Position numbers and translations under genes: made by a program
Notes under the pieces: model-generated
What the model was told of the DNA's origin: nothing
The model's input: only the letters and a program-made list of their open reading frames with translations
Databases searched by the model: none
Shown: piece by piece, positions 7,968 to 14,677 of the stretch
How positions within the stretch are numbered: position 1 is the stretch's first letter
Layout: the number at the start of each line of letters is the position of its first letter
Assembly: GCA_021845645.1 (NCBI GenBank)
Contig: JAJZVM010000054.1
Location: 1-24,893 of the forward strand
Length of the DNA: 24,893 nucleotides
Direction of reading: 5' to 3'
From: Bacillota bacterium
GTDB taxonomy: Bacteria; Bacillota_E; JAJZYS01; JAJYTV01

Positions 7968-9257
7968 CTAACGCGCCGACGGCGCATCCATCGGCTCGAG
8001 TTCGGCCAGGATCAGACTCTCCTCCGCGAGCAGCGTGGGACTGCGCCGCAACCGCAGCCGCGCCTCATCAAGCTGACCCCGGCGGGTCGGGGCGGTCACA
8101 AGCGAGACGATGGATTCGCCGCTGGCGCTCATCGGCTGGCGCACCGAGCTCAGGCCGATGCCCGCACTGGCGAAGGCCTGTGCCACGAGGGCCAGCGCCC
8201 CAGTCTCGTTGCGCAAGCGCAGGCGGAGGTAGTAGGCGTGGGCGTGCTGGCCAAGGGGAACGAGCGGTGCCGGCTCGCGCGGCAGGTCGACGCTCCTGCC
8301 GCCGGTGCGCCGCGAGCGCGCGGCGTCGATGATGTCCCCGATCACGGCGGAACTCGTGGCTGGGCCGCCCGCGCCCGGTCCCTGGAACAGCAGCTCGCCG
8401 ATCGGCTCGCCCCGGACATAGACCGCGTTCTGTGCGCCCGGGACGTCCGCGAGCGGGTGTCCAAGCGGGATAAGGGTCGGCGAAACACCCAGAGAAAGGC
8501 CATCTTGCGTCGCTTCTGCCCGCGCGATCAGCTTGATCACGCCTCCGAGTCGCTTGGCTTCGGCCATATCGTCTTCGGTGATCCCACGGATGCCCTCCTT
8601 CGCCACCGCATCGACATCGACCCAACCACCGAAGGCGAGCGACGCCAGGATGGCGATTTTCCGGACCGCGTCGACCGCGTCCAGATCGTCACTAGGGTCC
8701 GCTTCGGCGTAGCCTAGCCGCCGCGCCTCGTCGAGGGCATCCGCGAAACCGCCTCCACCCTGCTGCATGCGGCTCAAGATATAGTTGGTGGTGCCGTTGA
8801 CGATGCCGTATATGGCCTCAAGTCGGTTGCCCGCAAGCGACTCCTGCAGCGAGCGGATGATGGGGATGCCACCCGCGACGGCAGCCTCGAACAGGAGATC
8901 CGCCCCGGGCGTCGCGGAGCGCGAGAGCGCTGGTCCAGAACGCGCGATGACTTCCTTGTTCGCCGTGACGACGGACTTGCCGGCCCTGAGAGCCTGCTCG
9001 ATCAGGGTCCTGGCCGGCTCCAGCCCCCCGAGAAGCTCGACAACGATCTCGATGCTCGGGTCGGCCAGGATGGCCGACGGGTCGTAGGTGATGCGGCCGT
9101 CCAGGCCCGCGGGGCGCTCCTTCTCCCTGTCCCGCACCAGGATGCGCGTCACTTCCAGCTCCTCGCCAAGCCGCGAGCGGAACAGCTCGCGTTCGCTGTC
9201 CAATGCTTCGACGACGTGGCGACCTACCGTTCCCAACCCCAGCACCGCAATGCGCAT
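7968..9257 (-). CDS. hom: Homoserine dehydrogenase
   Basis: The enzyme reduces aspartate semialdehyde to homoserine with NAD(P)H, the branch point towards threonine and methionine. The 429-residue length is usual for the form with a C-terminal ACT domain. The nucleotide-binding loop GLGTVG is at residues 7-12, VVTANKE at 96-102 and the GIVNGTTNYIL signature follows near 190. The ACT domain (about 345-425, YLRLRLRNETGALALVAQAFA) suggests feedback control, typically by threonine. The ATG at 9257 has GAGG about 10 nt upstream. An open frame continues upstream to 10238, but only as the reverse of the cyclodeaminase-family gene, so I exclude it. No threonine synthase or homoserine kinase lies beside it. 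Confidence 0.95.
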   Translation of the reverse strand: MRIAVLGLGTVGRHVVEALDSERELFRSRLGEELEVTRILVRDREKERPAGLDGRITYDPSAILADPSIEIVVELLGGLEPARTLIEQALRAGKSVVTANKEVIARSGPALSRSATPGADLLFEAAVAGGIPIIRSLQESLAGNRLEAIYGIVNGTTNYILSRMQQGGGGFADALDEARRLGYAEADPSDDLDAVDAVRKIAILASLAFGGWVDVDAVAKEGIRGITEDDMAEAKRLGGVIKLIARAEATQDGLSLGVSPTLIPLGHPLADVPGAQNAVYVRGEPIGELLFQGPGAGGPATSSAVIGDIIDAARSRRTGGRSVDLPREPAPLVPLGQHAHAYYLRLRLRNETGALALVAQAFASAGIGLSSVRQPMSASGESIVSLVTAPTRRGQLDEARLRLRRSPTLLAEESLILAELEPMDAPSAR

Positions 9258-9286
9258 CAAGTCACCGCCTCGCCGTTCTCTCGGCC

Positions 9287-9292
9287 ATTGTA
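9287..9292 (-). promoter_or_regulatory. Candidate -10 element for hom
   Basis: TACAAT on the minus strand lies about 30 bp before the hom start, in the 111-bp gap between two divergent genes. I see no good -35 at 16-18 bp, so this is a weak call. Confidence 0.3.
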
Positions 9293-9368
9293 TCGGATCC
9301 CCATCCGGCCAGGTAGCCAAGCCCTGCCACCCGCGGCGTGCTAGGATGGCGTAGGAGGTGTCGGCTCC

Positions 9369-10331
9369 TTGGCACGACTCATACGGGAAGCCGAAGTGGA
9401 CGCTCTCTTGACGATTGACGACGCGATCGCGGCCGTACGGGAGGTAAGCCTCGCCCAGGGCCAGGTCGGCCTCGAGGAACTGCCGCGCAGGCGTCTGCGC
9501 GGCAGCGGGGCGGTTCTGTCGCATCTCTACGCCAGCCATCCCACCGAGGGCCTGATCGGCGGCAAGGTGTACGTGGTCGCCAAGGCAGGAGGCGTGCGCT
9601 TCCTGGTACAGGTCTTCTCCCAGGAGGACGGGCGCCTGCTCGGACTGATCGAGGGCGACCGGCTGGGCCAGCTGCGCACCGGCGCCGCGTCGGCCGTCGC
9701 GACCGACGCGCTGGCGCGTCCCGACGCCAACGTCCTCGGCATGATCGGTGCCGGCTATCAAGCGGAGACGCAGCTCGAGGCGATCGCCAAAGTCCGCCCG
9801 CTGACGCAGGCGCGCGTCTATGCGCGCAACCGGGAGAGGCTCGAGGCGTTCTGCCGCCGCCTGGGCGACCGCACGGGAGTGCCCGTGCACGCCGTGTCGA
9901 GCGGCGATGAGGCGGTGGCGGGCGCGGACATCGTCGTCACCGCAACGGCGGCGAAGGAGCCCGTGCTCTTTGGGCACCAGGTCGAGCCAGGCCAGCACAT
10001 CAACGCCATGGGCTCGAACAGGCTCCACGACCGCGAGCTGGACGGCCCGGCCGTGCTGCGCGCGGCGGTCGTGGTCGTGGACTCTCGCGCGACAGCCAAG
10101 GCGGAGGCGGGTGACCTCTCGCCGCTCGTCGCCCGAGGCGAGATCGACCCGGAAGAGTTGGCGAACCTCGGCGAAGTGGTGGCGGGCAAGCGCCCCGGTC
10201 GGCGCCACCGCGACGACGTCACCCTCTTTCTCTCGCAAGGCATCGCCGCTTGGGACCTCGCCGCCGCCGCAGTTGTGCTGCGCCGCGCGGCGGAGCGGGG
10301 CATCGGCCAGGAGGTGGACCTGCTCCCGTGA
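9369..10331 (+). CDS. Ornithine cyclodeaminase / mu-crystallin family oxidoreductase
   Basis: The 320-residue protein matches the family that includes ornithine cyclodeaminase, archaeal alanine dehydrogenase and ketimine reductases. Lys66 in GGKVY and Arg103 in QLRTGAAS sit where substrate-binding residues are expected. A Rossmann loop GAGYQA is at 127-132, followed by HINAMGSN. It should use NAD(P)H to interconvert an imino or keto acid and an amino acid; which one cannot be decided. The start is TTG at 9369 with AGGAGG 10 nt upstream. It is the first gene of a plus-strand operon: its TGA overlaps the GTG of the alpha/beta hydrolase by 3 nt. Confidence 0.88.
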   Translation: MARLIREAEVDALLTIDDAIAAVREVSLAQGQVGLEELPRRRLRGSGAVLSHLYASHPTEGLIGGKVYVVAKAGGVRFLVQVFSQEDGRLLGLIEGDRLGQLRTGAASAVATDALARPDANVLGMIGAGYQAETQLEAIAKVRPLTQARVYARNRERLEAFCRRLGDRTGVPVHAVSSGDEAVAGADIVVTATAAKEPVLFGHQVEPGQHINAMGSNRLHDRELDGPAVLRAAVVVVDSRATAKAEAGDLSPLVARGEIDPEELANLGEVVAGKRPGRRHRDDVTLFLSQGIAAWDLAAAAVVLRRAAERGIGQEVDLLP

Positions 10332-11149
10332 GCACCCATCGCGAGGCGGAGCTTCCCGACGGCCGCCGGTTCAGCCTGCAGGAGTTCGGCCACGACGGGG
10401 ACCCTGCTCTGCTTCTGCCGGGCGCAGGCGCCGACCGCATGGCTCTCGGTCTGCAGGGACGGGCCCTGCAGGCGGCAGGTTTTCATGTCTTCTCGCTGGA
10501 CTATCCACAACTCGGCCTGGCCACTGGCGCTCTACCTCGGGATGTCCCCGACCTGGCGCGCTACGCCCTGGCGGCGCTGGACGCGGTCGGCGTCGGCGCC
10601 TGCCACGTCCTTGGCCAGTCCCTCGGCTCCGCCGTGGCGCAGGAGCTGGCCTTGCAGGAGAACGATCGCGTCCTGTCGCTCATGTTGCTGGCCACCTGGG
10701 GCCGGCAGGATCGCTTTCTCGAGATGAGGGACCGCATCGTGTCCCTGATCGTGGGGCGGCCAATCGAGGAGCGCCTCGCTCTTCTGCCCTACTTCATGGC
10801 GTCCCGGCCACTGATCCTGGAGCTGGGCGCGAGCGGCGGCGCGAGTCTCGGTCTGCGCGGCAGCCGCGCCGTGAGCGACGCCACGATGGCCACCTACCTC
10901 TCGCTCGCGCGCGCGGCGAACCGCCTCGAGCGTCTCGCCGAGCTGCGCCTGCCCTGCCTCGTGCTCGCAGGCGAGCAGGATCTGATGACGCCGTGGGAGT
11001 ATGGCAAGGAGGTGGCCGACGCCATCCCCGGCGCGCACTTCCACCTCCTCAAGGGGCCGCGCTCCTCGCATCTCTTCCACTACGAGCTCGGTGAAGAGAC
11101 GAACCGCGAGATTCTGAGCTTCCTAGCATCCTTCGCTCAAGTTCGGTAG
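10328..11149 (+). CDS. Alpha/beta hydrolase
   Basis: The 273-residue protein is a typical alpha/beta-fold hydrolase. The nucleophile is Ser98 in the elbow GQSLGS, the acid is probably Asp218 in GEQDLMTP and the base His248 in SSHLF. The oxyanion-side motif LLPGAGAD is near residue 32. The substrate is unknown; the family includes esterases, lactonases and C-C hydrolases. The GTG start overlaps the cyclodeaminase-family stop, so the two are translationally coupled and may act on one pathway. A start further upstream (10250) would only overlap the preceding gene and is not supported. Confidence 0.88.
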   Translation: MSTHREAELPDGRRFSLQEFGHDGDPALLLPGAGADRMALGLQGRALQAAGFHVFSLDYPQLGLATGALPRDVPDLARYALAALDAVGVGACHVLGQSLGSAVAQELALQENDRVLSLMLLATWGRQDRFLEMRDRIVSLIVGRPIEERLALLPYFMASRPLILELGASGGASLGLRGSRAVSDATMATYLSLARAANRLERLAELRLPCLVLAGEQDLMTPWEYGKEVADAIPGAHFHLLKGPRSSHLFHYELGEETNREILSFLASFAQVR

Positions 11150-11166
11150 AAAGGGAGGCGCACCGC

Positions 11167-11400
11167 TTGGCATCGCTGTCCGAACTTCCCGAGAAGGAGC
11201 GCCGACTCGCGTTGCGACTCGGCTACTGGTCCTGGCTCGCCCTCCTGCTCGGCGGGGTCGGCATCATCCTGTGGCTGCGCAAGGTGCTGCCGACCACCGC
11301 CCTGACCGGGGCCTTCCTGCTGGTTGCGCTCTTTATCGCCTACGAGCTCTGGCAGCCGATCTACATCCGCCGGGTGCTAAGGCGAAAGCAGGAGGGTTAG
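11167..11400 (+). CDS. Small two-helix membrane protein of unknown function
   Basis: The 77-residue protein has a charged N-terminus (SELPEKERRLALRLG), two hydrophobic helices (about residues 21-39 and 45-63) separated by KVLPTTALTG, and a basic tail (RRVLRRKQEG). It is probably an inner-membrane hairpin with both ends in the cytoplasm. The TTG start has AAGGGAGG about 8 nt upstream. It follows the hydrolase gene by 17 nt and ends the operon. I do not recognise the family. Confidence 0.75.
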   Translation: MASLSELPEKERRLALRLGYWSWLALLLGGVGIILWLRKVLPTTALTGAFLLVALFIAYELWQPIYIRRVLRRKQEG

Positions 11401-11403
11401 AGA

Positions 11404-11434
11404 GGCGCCGCTTTGCCGGCATGCCCGCGGCGCC
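11404..11434. terminator. Hairpin past the plus-strand operon
   Basis: An 8-bp perfect stem, GGCGCCGC (11404-11411) with GCGGCGCC (11427-11434), lies 4 nt past the stop of the small membrane protein. The loop has internal pairing potential. There is no T run. Confidence 0.4.
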
Positions 11435-11466
11435 ACCTGTGCTCCCCTGCAGCCCCAAGAAGGCCA

Positions 11467-11494
11467 CCCCCACCGATCTGACGATCGATGGGGG
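11467..11494. terminator. Hairpin between convergent genes
   Basis: A 12-bp stem (11467-11478 and 11483-11494, one G-T type mismatch, loop TGAC) stands between the plus-strand operon and the convergent reductase-like gene ending at 11524. It could end transcription from both sides. There is no strong T tract. Confidence 0.5.
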
Positions 11495-11523
11495 CTAGTA
11501 TATGAGACCAGCTTCGCTGTCCT

Positions 11524-12621
11524 TCAGGCGCTCGTCGAACGGCGGCGCGCGCGATGCGCCTCCTCGCGGATCGCGTCGATCTCCTCGTCCGGAATGGCAC
11601 GCTCGAAACGGCGGAATCCCGCGACCGAGAAGCCGTTCCGCCGCGCGAGATCGCGGATCTCCCGCACCCGCCCGGGACGGATGTCGAGGCCGAGCGTGTA
11701 CGGTTCGTAGCGACGTTCGAGGGCGAGGATCATCGTCTCGGCGATGCAGGCCTCGGCATAGCCGGGCGGAAAGCCGAAGTCGAAGTGGAAGTCGACGTCG
11801 CCGGGCACCGCGATGACGCCCCCGTCGATGACCAGCACGTCGCGACGCCGCTCGTGCACCTTCTCCGAGACATTGCGCGGGCGCGCCACATCGCAGACGA
11901 CGGAACCGGGCTTCAAGTCCTCCGGCTCCAGGAGCACCCCTGTCGCCGAGGAAACGGTGAGAACGACGTCCGCGGTCCTGGCCGCTATGCGTGCGTCCGT
12001 CCCGATCGATATCTCGGTGTGCGTGCCGAGGTCGTCGAGGCTGCGCTTGATCGCTTGCAGCTTGTCGACGCGCCGACCGACAAGGCTGAGGTGTCGCACA
12101 GAACCGGCAAGAGCCGCCGCCGCCGCCTGGCCGATGGCGCCGGTGGCGCCCACGACGGAGGCCTCGGCCTCACTTGCGACGATGCCCATGCGCTCCGCCG
12201 CCAGGAGGGCGCCGTCCACGGCGGACGCCGTTGTATACGAATTGCCCGTCGTGACGGGGATGTCGAGCGCCTTCGCCACCGAAACGCCACGATCACCGAC
12301 GACCTTGGTAAAGGCGCCGAGTCCGACGATGCCCGCGCCGAGCCTTTCGGCCAGCCTGCCTGCCCGGATCAGTCTGGGGAGGATCTCCTCGCGGAACGAC
12401 ATCTTCAGCATCAGGCTGGCTGAAACGGGAACAACGACGAACCAGCCCTCCGCTTCGACGCCGGTTGGCGACTTTACCCCCGTTATGTGCGAGGCCTTGA
12501 ACGGCGGGAGGTGGCTGAAACCCTTCTCGACAATCGGCTCGGGCAAAAAGTTGAGTGCCGGAAACCTGCGGGTGAAGTCGACGTTCCGCAGTGGATGCAA
12601 GACGAACGCGAAGCGCTCCAA
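11524..12621 (-). CDS. Acyl-ACP reductase-like NAD(P)-dependent oxidoreductase
   Basis: The 365-residue protein resembles cyanobacterial long-chain acyl-ACP reductase (AAR), which reduces acyl-ACP to fatty aldehyde. Matching segments are LGAFTKVV (101-108; AAR has GGFSSIV), TTGNSYTTA from 124 (AAR TTGNTHTA) and the Rossmann loop GATGAIG at 158-164. The segment around Cys292 (EACIAETMIL) aligns with the AAR segment carrying the catalytic cysteine, reported near 294. It may equally be annotated as a shikimate-dehydrogenase-like or saccharopine-dehydrogenase-like protein, and its substrate is unproven. The start is TTG at 12621 behind a G-run; an in-frame TAA just upstream fixes the upper limit. 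It has its own promoter with an overlapping dyad. No aldehyde-deformylating oxygenase or other alkane gene is nearby. Confidence 0.72.
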   Translation of the reverse strand: MERFAFVLHPLRNVDFTRRFPALNFLPEPIVEKGFSHLPPFKASHITGVKSPTGVEAEGWFVVVPVSASLMLKMSFREEILPRLIRAGRLAERLGAGIVGLGAFTKVVGDRGVSVAKALDIPVTTGNSYTTASAVDGALLAAERMGIVASEAEASVVGATGAIGQAAAAALAGSVRHLSLVGRRVDKLQAIKRSLDDLGTHTEISIGTDARIAARTADVVLTVSSATGVLLEPEDLKPGSVVCDVARPRNVSEKVHERRRDVLVIDGGVIAVPGDVDFHFDFGFPPGYAEACIAETMILALERRYEPYTLGLDIRPGRVREIRDLARRNGFSVAGFRRFERAIPDEEIDAIREEAHRARRRSTSA

Positions 12622-12637
12622 GGGTTAGCCCCCCGCT

Positions 12638-12659
12638 ATGTGCACAGTTCTGTGCACAT
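12638..12659. promoter_or_regulatory. 22-bp dyad operator in the reductase-like gene promoter
   Basis: The sequence ATGTGCACAG TT CTGTGCACAT is a perfect 10-bp inverted repeat around TT. It also contains two copies of the self-complementary TGTGCACA (12639-12646 and 12651-12658) with centres 12 bp apart. It covers the inferred start of transcription and touches the -10 box, where a bound repressor would block polymerase. No regulator gene lies beside it. Confidence 0.75.
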
Positions 12660-12685
12660 CGTAGCAGAAGCCGCGCCTCCTGCAA
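12658..12685 (-). promoter_or_regulatory. SigmaA-type promoter of the reductase-like gene
   Basis: On the minus strand TTGCAG (-35, 12680-12685) and TACGAT (-10, 12658-12663) are 16 bp apart. TGC directly before the -10 makes it an extended type. Transcription would begin near 12651, inside the dyad and about 30 nt before the TTG start. Confidence 0.6.
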
Positions 12686-12693
12686 AGCGCCCG

Positions 12694-13020
12694 TCAGAAC
12701 AGCCTGCCTGACAGCGGATCCAGCGCGACCTGGCGTCCGTCTTCCAGCGACGCGATCAGCCTGCCACCTTCAACGGCCAGAGCGACGCAGACGCAGCCTC
12801 GGAGGCTTGGGTCGACGCGCCAGACCTCGGACGGTGTCACCGTCACGCCGAAAACATTGCGATCCTGCACGAGATAGGGGTCGGGCTCCAGGCGCACGAC
12901 GATAACATCGGCAAAGCCCAGAGTCTGGACAATCGCCGCAGGGAACGTGACCGTGCGCTCCCGGCCGCCATCCGACTCCAGCCGCAGCGTGCGCTCCTGA
13001 ACCTTCACCTTTGCCAGCAT
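12694..13020 (-). CDS. Small protein of unknown function
   Basis: The 108-residue protein is predicted to be soluble and rich in beta strand. It begins MLAKVKVQERTLRLES and has a repeated hydrophobic/charged alternation up to DGRQVALDPLSGRLF at the end. It contains no signal peptide, membrane segment or familiar catalytic motif. The ATG at 13020 has AAAGG about 11 nt upstream. It is monocistronic as far as can be seen: the S1-domain gene upstream ends in a clear terminator, and the next gene downstream has its own promoter. I do not recognise the family. Confidence 0.65.
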   Translation of the reverse strand: MLAKVKVQERTLRLESDGGRERTVTFPAAIVQTLGFADVIVVRLEPDPYLVQDRNVFGVTVTPSEVWRVDPSLRGCVCVALAVEGGRLIASLEDGRQVALDPLSGRLF

Positions 13021-13116
13021 GGTCGCAGGGACCTTTCCTGGTCACTTTGGTGTTCTCTAAAACAATTTGCCACTGGGTCATATTTCTTGCAAGCGGTCAA
13101 AAACGCCGAAACCAAA

Positions 13117-13144
13117 CCAGGGGCGCCGCGAACGGCGCCCCTGG
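13117..13144 (-). terminator. Rho-independent terminator of the S1-domain gene
   Basis: A perfect 12-bp GC-rich stem (13117-13128 and 13133-13144) closes on a CGAA/TTCG tetraloop 12 bp past the stop codon. On the minus strand it is followed by TTTGGTTTC. This is the best terminator in the window. Confidence 0.85.
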
Positions 13145-13156
13145 ATATGACGTTGC

Positions 13157-13594
13157 TTATTCCGACCCTTCGCCCCGTCCCCGATGGCCGCCACGCCTTG
13201 AGTCGTGGTGACGGCGCAGGTCGGCCTGCTTGTCTTCGCTCTCCTTCATGAACCGTGCCAAGCGGTCCTCAAAGTTCTGCGGGCGCGCAGGGCCTCGCCC
13301 GTGCCCTCCGCCGCTGAATCCGCCGCTGCGCGGGCGAACCGCTGACGCGCCAGGTTTGGCCTGCCGGATGGAGAGCGCGATCTTCTGGTTCCCGTCGTAG
13401 GACAGGATCTTGACCTTGACCTGATCCTGCTCCTTGACGAATTCCTTGATGTCGTTGACGTACGAGTCCGCCACTTCGGAGATGTGCACGAGTCCTGTCT
13501 TGCCGCCCGGAAGCAACACGAATGCGCCGAAGCGCGTGATGCCCGTCACCACGCCATCGACCACGGACCCGACGACGATCTCTTCCTCCGCCAA
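13157..13594 (-). CDS. yabR: S1 RNA-binding domain protein (YabR-like)
   Basis: The 145-residue protein has one S1 (OB-fold) domain at residues 5-76, with GVVTGITRFGAFVLL, GLVHISEVADSYV and KVKILSYD...IALSIRQA in the usual order. A Gly/Arg/His-rich disordered tail follows and probably adds RNA affinity. The S1 part resembles those of ribosomal protein S1 and PNPase and is thought to bind structured RNA or ribosomes. The TTG start at 13594 is preceded by GGGGAG at short spacing. The position next to divIC matches Bacillus yabR. It has its own promoter and terminator, so it can be made separately from the division and sporulation genes upstream. Confidence 0.9.
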   Translation of the reverse strand: MAEEEIVVGSVVDGVVTGITRFGAFVLLPGGKTGLVHISEVADSYVNDIKEFVKEQDQVKVKILSYDGNQKIALSIRQAKPGASAVRPRSGGFSGGGHGRGPARPQNFEDRLARFMKESEDKQADLRRHHDSRRGGHRGRGEGSE

Positions 13595-13645
13595 AGTCTC
13601 CCCGCTTTCCGCATGGGCCCGAATCGCCCAATACCTCTGATACGG

Positions 13646-13675
13646 ATTCTAGCGGGGGGGCGCTTGTACAGTCAA
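13646..13675 (-). promoter_or_regulatory. SigmaA promoter of the S1-domain gene
   Basis: On the minus strand TTGACT (13670-13675) and TAGAAT (13646-13651) are separated by 18 bp, five of six matches to each consensus box. The spacer contains a run of seven C. Transcription would start near 13639, giving a leader of about 45 nt. It sits directly past the divIC stop. Confidence 0.8.
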
Positions 13676-13682
13676 GCCACGA

Positions 13683-14075
13683 TCATCGCTTCACCGTGAT
13701 GACGACAGGCGTGCCGCCAGTCGGAGCGTAATGCAGGACCTGTCGCACTGCCTGCGACTCGCCGGCCCGCGTCTTGAGCTGGCTCAGTTCGTGCCGCAAT
13801 AGCGTGCTGTGGCTTTTGACGGCATGCAGTTGTCCCTGATCTTTGCCGTATTGCGACTGCATCTGCAGGAGCTGGAGCTCGCCAATCACTCCCGCCCCCA
13901 CGAGGTAGGCGACGGCAGCCGCGAACATGAGCCGGCCGAACCGCAAGCGCAGGCGGCGCCTCGCCTTGCGGCGCGGGCGGCTGCTCCGCTTGTCCTCCTT
14001 TTCGACCGGTGTCCTGCGCTGCGGCGCGGGGGCCCGCAGTACCGCAAGGCCGATCGCGTCAGCTGCCTTCGCCAA
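13683..14075 (-). CDS. divIC: Septum formation initiator, DivIC/FtsB family
   Basis: The 130-residue protein has a very basic cytoplasmic N-terminus (about residues 26-47), one transmembrane helix (about 49-65, LMFAAAVAYLVGAGVIG) and an outer coiled coil (about 66-110, with QLLQMQSQYGKDQGQL). This is the architecture of DivIC/FtsB, which joins FtsL and DivIB at the division septum and activates the septal wall synthase. I set the start at TTG 14075, where GAGGAGG is 9 nt upstream; the ATG at 14084 lies directly against that site. The gene overlaps the preceding HTH gene by 17 nt, so the two should be coupled. The location after yabQ matches Bacillus. Confidence 0.85.
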   Translation of the reverse strand: MAKAADAIGLAVLRAPAPQRRTPVEKEDKRSSRPRRKARRRLRLRFGRLMFAAAVAYLVGAGVIGELQLLQMQSQYGKDQGQLHAVKSHSTLLRHELSQLKTRAGESQAVRQVLHYAPTGGTPVVITVKR

Positions 14076-14304
14076 GCTCGTCATCCTCCTCGGCGGCAGT
14101 CGTCAGGGCCAGCGGGTCACCGTCGATCACGATCACGACCTGGTAGCCCTTTGTCTTGGCGCGATGGAGCAGGGTCGCGACCGTGGACTCGCTCAGCGTG
14201 AGCTGGCGCGCGATCGCGTCGAGCCGTACGCCTGTCTCCTTCAGCGTGACGACCTGACGCTCGCGGAAGCTAAGGCGCTCCGCTCCCCGGATTTCCAGGT
14301 GCAC
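14059..14304 (-). CDS. Small helix-turn-helix protein between yabQ and divIC
   Basis: From the GTG at 14304 the protein has 81 residues. Residues about 10-50 (LSFRERQVVTLKETGVRLDAIARQLTLSESTVATLLHRAK, in two halves) look like the C-terminal HTH of LuxR/NarL regulators or sigma-70 region 4, with the recognition helix around SESTVATLLHRAKT. A short hydrophobic strand (YQVVIVIDGD) and an acidic tail (AEEDDELGEGS) follow. AAGGAGG lies 10 nt before this GTG; a GTG at 14331 precedes that site and is less likely. Bacillus has no gene at this position. Three DnaA-box-like motifs overlap or adjoin its 5' end. It could be a small DNA-binding regulator; targets are unknown. Confidence 0.72.
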   Translation of the reverse strand: MHLEIRGAERLSFRERQVVTLKETGVRLDAIARQLTLSESTVATLLHRAKTKGYQVVIVIDGDPLALTTAAEEDDELGEGS

Positions 14305-14323
14305 GTCCGCCCAGCCTCCTTGC

Positions 14324-14355
14324 TTGTCCACAATTTGTCCACATTTTGTGGATAG
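14324..14355. promoter_or_regulatory. Cluster of three DnaA-box-like sequences
   Basis: TTGTCCACA occurs at 14324-14332 and again at 14335-14343. A third copy, inverted with one mismatch to TTATCCACA (CTATCCACA), is at 14347-14355 on the minus strand. TTGTCCACA is the DnaA-box form preferred in high-GC bacteria such as Streptomyces. The second and third boxes also form a TCCACA-TTT-TGTGGA dyad. The cluster fills the space between the yabQ stop and the HTH gene start. Confidence 0.6.
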
Positions 14356-14365
14356 TTTGTCGCGA

Positions 14366-14677
14366 TTAGATTCTGCGCCGGGACCTCGTCTCCTGCCAAG
14401 GCGCGTGCAGGATCTGCAAGAGACCGCCTGCGACAGCCCCGCCCATGACGAAGCCGATGGCCACGTAGGCGCGCAAGTCGCCCAAGGTGCCGAGGAAGAC
14501 GGCCGCAGCGGCCGTCAGACTGAGCACACCCAGCAGGAAGAACTCGAGAAGGCCAGGCCAGAAGCCCCGCCGGCGGCTCAGGCGCACGACGAGGTACCAT
14601 ATGGGGACAGTCGTCATGCCGATCGCCGCCGTCCAGATCAAGCGGTCGATCTGCTCCATGAGCGGCAGGTCGATCAC
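14366..14677 (-). CDS. yabQ: Spore cortex biosynthesis protein YabQ
   Basis: The 103-residue protein has three hydrophobic helices (about residues 13-32, 43-63 and 69-90) and a basic C-terminal tail (ETRSRRRI). Its size, membrane topology and position directly after yabP identify it as YabQ. In Bacillus YabQ sits in the membranes around the forespore and is needed for cortex formation. The GTG start overlaps the yabP stop (GTGA), and no separate ribosome site is visible, so translation is probably coupled to yabP. The primary sequence of YabQ is poorly conserved, so the call depends partly on synteny. Confidence 0.82.
   Translation of the reverse strand: MIDLPLMEQIDRLIWTAAIGMTTVPIWYLVVRLSRRRGFWPGLLEFFLLGVLSLTAAAAVFLGTLGDLRAYVAIGFVMGGAVAGGLLQILHAPWQETRSRRRI

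Noticed and set aside
7134..8717. Long plus-strand open frame across the S9 peptidase and hom genes
   Set aside because: It covers two real genes on the other strand and has no recognisable family features.
9339..9347. TGC-TAGGAT extended -10 before the cyclodeaminase-family gene
   Set aside because: The implied start of transcription would fall on the ribosome binding site itself (9353-9358), leaving no leader, and there is no -35.
9258..10238. N-terminal extension of the homoserine dehydrogenase frame
   Set aside because: The frame stays open for 327 codons before the family start, but this is the reverse strand of a well-supported gene; the ATG at 9257 begins the canonical nucleotide-binding fold.
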